NCBI GenBank assembly: GCA_964637845.1 | Contig: CAZWXI010000130.1 | Span: forward strand, 1 to 5,448 | Reading direction: 5' to 3' | Length of the DNA: 5,448 nt | Source: PGYU01 sp964637845 | GTDB lineage: Bacteria; Bacteroidota; Ignavibacteria; Kapaibacteriales; UBA2268 | Shown here: positions 1-5,448 of the stretch, one piece after another | Position numbering within the stretch: the stretch's first letter is position 1 | Layout of the letters: every line of letters starts with the position of its first letter | Notes under the pieces: generated by a model | The model's input: only the letters and a program-made list of their open reading frames with translations | Databases searched by the model: none | What the model was told of the DNA's origin: nothing | Translations under genes and position numbers: made by a program

Positions 1-965
1 TTCATCGTATCTCGGGAGCGACGAAGATTATGTCTATAATTCTCATTGCTTAAAAAATAAAATTCTGCTTCATTTTTCTTAAACAAGCGATAGGGTGGCG
101 CCATATTATTTACTGTCTCTGTTAATTCATAGCTCTTATTATCAATATCTATGACCATATAGCCACGATCCAGAGTGACATGCAACTTCTTCTGCGAATA
201 TACTATTGAAAGAGGTCGACTTGAGATTCTACCTACTTTAAAATAAATGTCACCTTCAGGGTTTGAATATAATGTGTCCCATGTTTGACCAAGATTAGTT
301 GAACGGAAAATACATATAGATGGAGTAGCAAACATCTCTTTATTTTTGAAAATTGCAAATACGGTAGAATCTACTATTGTATAGCCGGATAATTCAAGTT
401 TATCCCATAACTCTATTTTATTAAAATAAGTCTCATTTTGGTAGTCGTATTGAAATATTGTATATTTAGTTACTATTTTTTTATTAATCAATGTATCTTT
501 TTGGGAATTACCCCATAAGTTGCCAAATTTATCAAAATGGTTTAATGTTTGAGAATAATAATTTGGCATTGGATTTCCGTTAATGAAAGGATGTGTTTCC
601 CAATTCATGCCATAATCATGCGATATAACTATGTATTGCGTAACTCCTGGATCTCTATACCATTGATTATATTCATGTCTAAGACCAAAAATAAAAATTT
701 TATTATTCATTAGTAACATACTTTTTTCAACGTATATTATCGAATCGGGCATATTAAGTCTCGCCCAATTTTCACCTTGGTCAATTGATTTGAATACGCC
801 AGTCGGTAGTGATAAAAACAGTTCATTTTTATCATTGACAGCGATTTTGGACTGATTAGATCCATAATATCCCGTATAATCCAGCTTTTCCCATTCAGGA
901 TAGTCTTCTTGGGCGAAAATACATCCACACCCAAGTAAAAATATTACTAAAACAATCTTAATCAT
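1..965 (-). CDS. Exported Asp-box (BNR-like) beta-propeller protein, 3' end beyond window
   Basis: An open frame of 321 codons runs from ATG at 965 off the left edge with no stop. The N-terminus MIKIVLVIFLLGCGCIFAQ is a Sec signal peptide, probably cut after Ala18 (FA|Q). Three Asp-box motifs (S-x-[DN]-x-G-x-x-W) are visible: S60-W67 (SIDQGENW), S115-W122 (SHDYGMNW) and S222-W229 (STNLGQTW). A degenerate fourth (SRDTM, residues 317-321) lies at the edge. Asp boxes mark beta-propeller blades in sialidases, VPS10-like and photosynthesis-stability (YCF48-like) proteins. No sialidase catalytic residues can be assigned, so a binding or structural role outside the cytoplasm is more likely than a named enzyme. 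In T9SS organisms such proteins often end in a sorting domain, but that part is outside the window. The start is supported by AAGGA 7-8 nt upstream. The gene follows the large T9SS protein after 59 bp on the same strand and could be co-transcribed. Confidence 0.88.
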   Translation of the reverse strand, partial: MIKIVLVIFLLGCGCIFAQEDYPEWEKLDYTGYYGSNQSKIAVNDKNELFLSLPTGVFKSIDQGENWARLNMPDSIIYVEKSMLLMNNKIFIFGLRHEYNQWYRDPGVTQYIVISHDYGMNWETHPFINGNPMPNYYSQTLNHFDKFGNLWGNSQKDTLINKKIVTKYTIFQYDYQNETYFNKIELWDKLELSGYTIVDSTVFAIFKNKEMFATPSICIFRSTNLGQTWDTLYSNPEGDIYFKVGRISSRPLSIVYSQKKLHVTLDRGYMVIDIDNKSYELTETVNNMAPPYRLFKKNEAEFYFLSNENYRHNLRRSRDTM

Positions 966-970
966 AACTC

Positions 971-978
971 TTTCCTTC
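971..978 (-). promoter_or_regulatory. Shine-Dalgarno-like site for the Asp-box protein
   Basis: Read on the minus strand the site is GAAGGAAA, with AGGA at 976-973 and 7 nt between it and the ATG at 965. It supports that start. Many Bacteroidota genes lack such sites, so this good match is only modest evidence that it is used. Confidence 0.5.
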
Positions 979-995
979 AAACAGAGCATCTCTAA

Positions 996-1018
996 ATAAA
1001 AACTTTGGAGATACCAAA
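996..1018 (-). terminator. Weak terminator-like hairpin after the T9SS gene
   Basis: On the minus strand TTTGG (1008-1004 pairs with 1018-1014) forms a perfect 5-bp inverted repeat around a 5-nt loop, followed by GTTTTTATTT. It lies 7 nt past the TAA of the T9SS gene. The stem is short with only two G-C pairs, so it may terminate poorly or be chance, leaving read-through into the next gene possible. Confidence 0.3.
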
Positions 1019-1024
1019 TTATTG

Positions 1025-1276
1025 TTATTTCAAATAAAGTAATTTTCTTGATAACACTTTACTGTGTTTTTTAAGAACAACGAAATAAGCACCGCTTGAT
1101 AAAAATTGTCCGTCAAGCGAGTACTCTTTCATGCCTTTTTTAATCATTCCCTTTTCCATTTGCATCACTTCATTGCCAAGCACGTCATAAATTTTTAGCT
1201 CAATATAAGCATCTTCGTTAAGTGTGAAAGAAATTGTCGTTGTTTCCTCAAATGGATTCGGATAGATACTCAGTTC
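1025..1276 (-). other. T9SS type A C-terminal sorting domain
   Basis: This segment encodes about residues 1160-1242 of the large protein. It opens with LSIYPNPF, has the IYDVLGNEV strand near 1188-1196, then YSLDGQFLSSGAYFVVLK, and ends in basic KVLSRKLLYLK. Order, length of about 80 residues and position at the extreme C-terminus match the known sorting domain. In the family it is removed by the T9SS sortase during outer-membrane passage. It is complete, so the 3' end of the gene is undamaged. Confidence 0.93.
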
Positions 1277-4200
1277 TTCAGCTACTTCTTGATTTTGCCC
1301 TAAAGCAAACTTTGGATTTATCCCTCCTCCACCTGCACTATCGCTTTTATGATAAAATGAAGCAGATTTATAGTTGTCAAGTAGTTCAAGATACTCCTGT
1401 GAATGTGGGTCAACTTCAAAATCAATACGCAATTTTAGTCTTTCGAGTTCAACTATCATTGAATCAATCTGGTTTGATGAAAGATGTTCCAACAAATAAT
1501 CAAGATAGAAATTGGCATCTGCCGGCAGCTTGAGATGCTTATAAATTCTAAACAACAAATTTGCAAGCATTATCTTAGAGTCCGGCTCAAGAATTTCGAT
1601 TCTAAGTGCAGAATCAAGAGCCGGTATGAGATATGGATATAAGGAATCAGAATTAGGATGAAACTGCGAGTAGTAATATGCGTTTAATATTTCGCACTGA
1701 TGGCAAACAGGATCAAGCGGGGGAATCATAATAGATGCTAACATCCAGTCAAAATTCTTACTATGCCAATTATCATGATTAATATGAACTTCACAATCAG
1801 GGCATACTGGGATACAATCATCATGATAAGCATTATAATTGCAATTCACCACATTGTAATGGTGTTCATGTGTCTGATTAGGTCCCAGGGTTATTCTGTC
1901 GTCAATCAAATATACATTAGTTTCTTGATTATTTTCTACCTTGATAGGTAAATTCTTATTGACATCCAGAACAACATTATACATACTTGCATTGAATATG
2001 TGAAAATGCTTCACTGTTTCTTCTTCAGGTGTTATCTCAATTCTATTTCTAAGGCTGTTGTATCCACATCTAAGCGACAAGTGGTTTTCAAAGACTATAT
2101 TTGAACTGTTAACTAATTCGCCATCAAGCGGATTTCCTTGACTATCTTTATACTCAAATTTTATCTTTTCATAATGTAATTTAGGGCTTGGGCTATTTGT
2201 GACTTGAAAATTAAAAATGTTGCCGGATTTAACCTTTTGCCCTCCATCAGAATATTTTTCTTTACCTATTGTTGCATTTCCCCCTTTCAATATATGTGTA
2301 CCAAATTTGGCACCGTTTATATTATTATGTTGAAGATGAGCCGAGCTACCTAAAATTCTATATCCAACCAAACAGTTGGATATTGTATTCTTATATGAGA
2401 ATGAAATTGCAAAATCAGTTTCATAGGCATATTTAGTATTTGATATGTGATTATCACAAGAAAGATAAGGAGTTGCATGAAGTTTCGACCCCTTATATGA
2501 GTTTTGAATAATATTCGAATTTTCTTGTAAATCTCTTACATCCGCACACCAAATAGCAACTCTGACCTTGTTAAATGTGTTATTTTGGACATTTGTAATA
2601 CCCATGGCATTCCCAATATGAACTGCATTAGGTATTCTTCTGAATTTTTTTTCTTCGGGTGTTTTGTTAGTTTCATCGCTATAATATACCAATGAATCTA
2701 CAAAATCTGTGCGCTCAGGCTGAAAATGATAAGAGCCGTAGGTATAATCATCAACAATCTCATCGTACCCTGTTTCTTGAAATTCACAACCCACAATTGA
2801 AACATTTTTAAGATTATGCTTTTTTAAAGGGTGATTATCGAACCAAACCGAAACTCTATTCTTTGATACATTAATGAAAGCAGGAACAGCCACAGCATGT
2901 TTATGTTTACTTATTCCCCCTTCGGTGTAGTAATAACTACTCTCAAGGAATAATTCCTTAGAATCAATCTGGAATTGACAATCACGGAATTCAACATTGT
3001 CGCCTTTGCTAATTTGCCAGAAAACAGTATTGAAGTTAACTTCACGAACATCCAAATCAGCCCTGTAAAACTTTCGATTTCCCTCTGTTTCATCTTCTGC
3101 ATTAAAATCTGTAACAAAAATTCGAGGAATGCAAACAATGACTTTGTCTTCTTTCTCCGTTGGGAAAAATTCAAATGTACCTCTGAAGCCTTTTAATAGA
3201 GTTCTTTTCTGGGAACTTCCTTCATTAAAATGTAAATTATTGAAAACAAAGTTAGAGTTGCAGAATAAAGTAATTTCAGAACCTTTATTGATATTGAAAG
3301 TGCCAACATTGACAAATTGTCCGAGCTTCAAATCAGAATCTGAACCGACTGTCAAAGTTCCATTTTCACGCACGTAAACACCAGATAACAATGATACTGT
3401 TGTAGATGGAACTTCCAATCTTGCTCCACTCCCAACGATAATCATTCCATTAGCAGGCATAACAGTATGGTATTTGTTGTAAACGAATTTATTGTTAATG
3501 TAAATCCCTAATGGCTTCCAAAGCCCATCAACCGTAAAATCATTCATATCGTAATGTAATACAGCAGAATTATTCTCAAAAGTCAATGATGCATGTTCAT
3601 CTTTAATAACAATACTATCTTTAACATGAACTTTTGAACCTATAAAAAGTTTTGATTTACCACTTCCTTCCAATTGCATATTTTGGATAAAAGTTGTTGA
3701 ATTATTTTTGAATAAAACTCCTATATCATTACTTGAACTAGTAGAATTAACAATGATAGGCACATCAATATAAGCAAGACCACTATTATCTACAATAAGA
3801 CTCGACTCATCATTTAATGTGATTTTCTCAACGGATTTGACATATGACTTTGCAGGATGATAGTTGTAATGACGAATGTTTGATTGACCAAGCATCTTAA
3901 TAGTCGAATTGCCATTAGCAATAATATCTGTTTTTATATGAAGATTACTTTTATTATTCATGATTAGTTGTGAATAGCCTTGTAATTTCACTTCATAAAG
4001 ATGTGTCAAGTTGTCAGTTCCTAATTTTAAAATACCGAAGTTTGTTTCGCTTTCAGATTCAAGAATAATCGGAACATCAATATGGGTTAAACCACCCTCT
4101 TTTATTGTTAGCTTACCACCGGGTTTTACAGTAATCTTGCCGTTTCCATTTAAGGGGTTTCTGATTACTGTTGAATAATCAATAATAATTTCACCTCCAT

Positions 4201-4753
4201 CGCCGATGATAATCTCTGAATCATTATAGAAGTAAACTGCACTCGAGGTTTCCATCGTTAAAATCCCTCCATCTTTAACTGTCAGTTTGCAACCTTTGTG
4301 GAGATAAATTGTGCCGTATGCTTTTGAAGCTCCACCTATAAATTCAAATTCTCCCGGAACATTTTCATTTTTACTGTAAATATGCATGTTATCGGTTACA
4401 ATATTATAGCCTTTAATCTTAACACCTTCCATGAAACCTGTAATAATAAGTTTATTATTATTGTTCACAGAAGTAGAATTAGTAATAGATTTTTGGGAGT
4501 TTTGCCCATTTTTCAAAATCCCATCAATAGACAGCAATGCACCTGCAGAATTTGCGCTGCTTTTCTCAACAGTAAGGTTAGAATTTATAATAGTAGTCCC
4601 ATGGCTATTGTCGTATATGGGTATCTTTTCTTCATCTGGAATACCTTCCGTTGGAAAGACCTGTATATAGTGATTAGCACCTTTTTTTAATACTTCTTCA
4701 TTTGCAGCATTATAAGCACCAAAGTGTAATAATTCCTGATTTTCACCATTCAA
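1025..4753 (-). CDS. T9SS-sorted beta-helix surface protein, body intact but 5' end disrupted
   Basis: The frame is open for 1,242 codons from a TTG at 4753 to TAA at 1025, and stays open upstream to 4864, but has no ATG or signal peptide there. Residues about 140-520 are beta-strand-rich repeats (LTVKDGGILTM, LTIKEGGL), typical of right-handed beta-helix adhesin-like proteins. Residues about 560-830 look like a second pectate-lyase-type beta-helix stretch (VQNNTF, NTISNCLVGYRI). Residues 962-1020 are His/Cys-rich with C984-P-D-C987 and C1017-H-Q-C1020, possibly metal-binding. Residues about 1040-1135 are helical, then a GGGG linker (1141-1144). Residues about 1160-1242 are a T9SS type A sorting domain (LSIYPNPF, IYDVLGNEV, SSGAYFVVLK), which directs cargo across the outer membrane after Sec export. 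No catalytic motif is recognised. The TTG has only GAGG 4 nt upstream and is a convenience start; the real N-terminus probably lies in the decayed region upstream. A protein made from this TTG would lack Sec export, so function is doubtful. Confidence 0.85.
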   Translation of the reverse strand: MNGENQELLHFGAYNAANEEVLKKGANHYIQVFPTEGIPDEEKIPIYDNSHGTTIINSNLTVEKSSANSAGALLSIDGILKNGQNSQKSITNSTSVNNNNKLIITGFMEGVKIKGYNIVTDNMHIYSKNENVPGEFEFIGGASKAYGTIYLHKGCKLTVKDGGILTMETSSAVYFYNDSEIIIGDGGEIIIDYSTVIRNPLNGNGKITVKPGGKLTIKEGGLTHIDVPIILESESETNFGILKLGTDNLTHLYEVKLQGYSQLIMNNKSNLHIKTDIIANGNSTIKMLGQSNIRHYNYHPAKSYVKSVEKITLNDESSLIVDNSGLAYIDVPIIVNSTSSSNDIGVLFKNNSTTFIQNMQLEGSGKSKLFIGSKVHVKDSIVIKDEHASLTFENNSAVLHYDMNDFTVDGLWKPLGIYINNKFVYNKYHTVMPANGMIIVGSGARLEVPSTTVSLLSGVYVRENGTLTVGSDSDLKLGQFVNVGTFNINKGSEITLFCNSNFVFNNLHFNEGSSQKRTLLKGFRGTFEFFPTEKEDKVIVCIPRIFVTDFNAEDETEGNRKFYRADLDVREVNFNTVFWQISKGDNVEFRDCQFQIDSKELFLESSYYYTEGGISKHKHAVAVPAFINVSKNRVSVWFDNHPLKKHNLKNVSIVGCEFQETGYDEIVDDYTYGSYHFQPERTDFVDSLVYYSDETNKTPEEKKFRRIPNAVHIGNAMGITNVQNNTFNKVRVAIWCADVRDLQENSNIIQNSYKGSKLHATPYLSCDNHISNTKYAYETDFAISFSYKNTISNCLVGYRILGSSAHLQHNNINGAKFGTHILKGGNATIGKEKYSDGGQKVKSGNIFNFQVTNSPSPKLHYEKIKFEYKDSQGNPLDGELVNSSNIVFENHLSLRCGYNSLRNRIEITPEEETVKHFHIFNASMYNVVLDVNKNLPIKVENNQETNVYLIDDRITLGPNQTHEHHYNVVNCNYNAYHDDCIPVCPDCEVHINHDNWHSKNFDWMLASIMIPPLDPVCHQCEILNAYYYSQFHPNSDSLYPYLIPALDSALRIEILEPDSKIMLANLLFRIYKHLKLPADANFYLDYLLEHLSSNQIDSMIVELERLKLRIDFEVDPHSQEYLELLDNYKSASFYHKSDSAGGGGINPKFALGQNQEVAEELSIYPNPFEETTTISFTLNEDAYIELKIYDVLGNEVMQMEKGMIKKGMKEYSLDGQFLSSGAYFVVLKKHSKVLSRKLLYLK
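3566..4138 (-). repeat. Two diverged 104-residue-period units in the beta-helix region
   Basis: Residues 206-292 (3878-4138) and 310-396 (3566-3826) align without gaps at an offset of 104 residues. Identity by eye is about one quarter, but the core GLTHIDVPII (221-230) and GLAYIDVPII (325-334) share 8 of 10 residues. KIT at the start and LQG/LEG 29 residues after the core stay in register. This looks like an ancient tandem duplication of several beta-helix turns. Confidence 0.55.
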
Positions 4754-5295
4754 ACAACCTCTGCTTGTACCACCAATTTCTCTTTTAAAAAGTGCTGATA
4801 AATTACTTGTAATAGTACGTGGCGCTTTGTTTCTGAAAGAATGAGTTACTGCTCTAAATTGATATTAAGCCAATTGTCAAAAGTTAAAACGAAGAAAAAA
4901 TATTCTGACATTGTGGAATTCGTTTGAGTGAAAACCTTTTTATATAACTTAAAATCCCCCAAAGTCTACTTTAAAGTATCAAAAAAAGCAATTACCTCAG
5001 GTTTCGTACTATCTAAGTCACTTTCATCGAAAACATACAATGAATCGGTTTGCAACCCAGAAATATCAATCGGCAAGACATTAAAAATCATATAGAAGCT
5101 GCCTCTTGCTTAGTAGTCAGTATAGTTAGTAGTATCAACAAGCACAGAATCGGTGTTGAAGTATCCGTTTTCAGGGTCGTGTGGATAAACCAATTCGCAG
5201 TTTGGACACTCAACGGGTGGTATTGATGAATAGAGCAACACTGATGAAAACATAAAAATGTTCAAAAGTGCAGAATGAAATGCATTTTTTTTAAT
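4754..5295 (-). pseudogene. Decayed 5' end (signal peptide and N-terminal domain) of the T9SS protein gene
   Basis: One reading frame, disrupted by stops, gives a coherent secreted N-terminus. It starts IKKNAFHSALLNIFMF, then a hydrophobic stretch to LLYSS, an ideal Sec signal peptide except that ATT (5295-5293) stands where ATG is expected. After it come IPPVECPNCELVYPHDPENG and TNYTDY, then TAA (5112-5110). The same frame continues directly with ARGSFYMIFNVLPIDISG to FFDTLK, then TAG (4968-4966), then TLGDFKLYKK to FDNWLNI. A frame change of one lost base (or two gained) between about 4864 and 4849 connects to QFRAVTHSFRNKAPRTI and SALFKREIGGTSRG, which runs straight into the large frame. 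Repaired, the protein would be about 1,420 residues. CPNCE in this remnant echoes CPDCE and CHQCE near the C-terminus of the body, supporting one ancestral gene. No homologue is recognised for the N-terminal domain. A 47-residue piece starting at ATG 5253 could still be translated, but no ribosome site is evident. Confidence 0.72.
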
Positions 5296-5406
5296 GCGGG
5301 TCGGTACATCATTAGATTCAATATTGAACTAAATTTGTGTAGAAAATCAATAGTCATACTTACCTCAAAAGTTGCTAAAAAAGCAGATTACCATTTCTTA
5401 CAAGTG

Positions 5407-5448
5407 TGGGCTCTACAGGATTCGAACCGGCGACCTCTTCCTTGGCAA
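5407..5448 (-). tRNA. tRNA-Gly (GCC anticodon), 3' part only, cut by window edge
   Basis: On the minus strand the fragment fits tRNA positions 32 to 73 with no length deviation. The anticodon loop is TTGCCAA (5448-5442), anticodon GCC at 5446-5444. Then come the 3' anticodon stem GGAAG, variable loop AGGTC, T-stem GCCGG, T-loop TTCGAAT (5426-5420), T-stem CCTGT, acceptor AGAGCCC and discriminator A73 at 5407. CCA is not encoded (next bases CAC). The 5' half is outside the window, so acceptor, D-arm and anticodon-stem pairing cannot be checked. Odd points: the T-stem has a C51-U63 mismatch and a G49-U65 wobble, and A73 is unusual because bacterial tRNA-Gly normally has U73. It may be a chimeric or decayed tRNA. 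Confidence 0.8.

Noticed and set aside
737..934. Minus-strand 65-codon frame beginning MGVDVFSPKKTILNG
   Set aside because: It overlaps the Asp-box gene in another frame; that gene has a signal peptide, three Asp boxes and a ribosome site, so this is a shadow.
1001..1024. Bacteroidota-type promoter (TAnnTTTG) before the Asp-box gene
   Set aside because: TAATTTGG on the minus strand (1020-1007 region) has the wrong spacing and no clear -33 TTG partner.
1234..1533. Plus-strand 99-codon frame opposite the 3' part of the T9SS gene
   Set aside because: Antisense to the well-supported helical and sorting-domain coding region; no recognisable domain.
2911..3377. Plus and minus short frames inside the T9SS gene
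   Set aside because: They lie within the continuous beta-helix coding frame and show no signal peptide, domain or ribosome site.
4382..4690. Two overlapping plus-strand frames near the 5' part of the T9SS body
   Set aside because: Antisense to the open body frame; two rival frames in one stretch of A+T-rich DNA are what chance gives.
4846..5295. Alternative genetic code reading TAA/TAG as Gln
   Set aside because: The T9SS body ends with TAA exactly after a complete sorting domain, the region also needs a frameshift, and it lacks ATG.
5281..5297. GCATT/AATGC hairpin around the A8 tract as a terminator
   Set aside because: The homopolymer is in the loop, not after the stem, and the stem is only 5 bp.
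5363..5385. Terminator after the tRNA (TGCTTTTTTAGCA on the minus strand)
   Set aside because: The T-run is the loop of a 4-bp stem and no stable stem precedes it.

Overview
The window is A+T-rich bacterial DNA with all recognisable genes on the minus strand. The best taxonomic marker is the end of the large protein at 1025-4753. It is a type A C-terminal sorting domain of the type IX secretion system (T9SS), with a YPNPF motif, an IYDVLGNEV-like strand and an SSGAYFVVLK strand. T9SS is confined to the Bacteroidota/FCB group, so the source is very probably a member of that group. The long Asn- and Thr-rich beta-helix style and the Asp-box neighbour would fit lineages such as Ignavibacteria or Kapabacteria, but the sequence does not settle this.

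Layout in transcription order (right to left). At 5448-5407 is the 3' part of a tRNA-Gly(GCC), cut by the window edge at the anticodon loop. At about 5295-4754 is the decayed 5' end of a secreted-protein gene: a signal peptide with ATT where ATG is expected, two in-frame stops and one frameshift. At 4753-1025 is the intact body of the same gene, over 1,240 codons, encoding a beta-helix surface protein with a Cys/His-rich segment, a helical segment and the T9SS sorting domain. A 59-bp gap (1024-966) with a weak terminator-like hairpin and a Shine-Dalgarno-like site follows. At 965-1 is the start of an exported Asp-box (BNR-like) beta-propeller protein that runs off the left edge.

Both protein genes look like parts of an exported or cell-surface repertoire. 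The most interesting point is that all visible lesions of the large gene fall in the first tenth of its reconstructed length, while about 3.8 kb downstream is fully open. As it stands the T9SS cargo has a sorting signal at its C-terminus but no Sec signal peptide at its N-terminus. It is either a very recent pseudogene, a promoterless or startless reserve copy, or a hybrid of a decayed fragment and an intact body. A second oddity is the tRNA, whose T-stem halves do not match. No defence system, CRISPR array or insertion sequence is visible.
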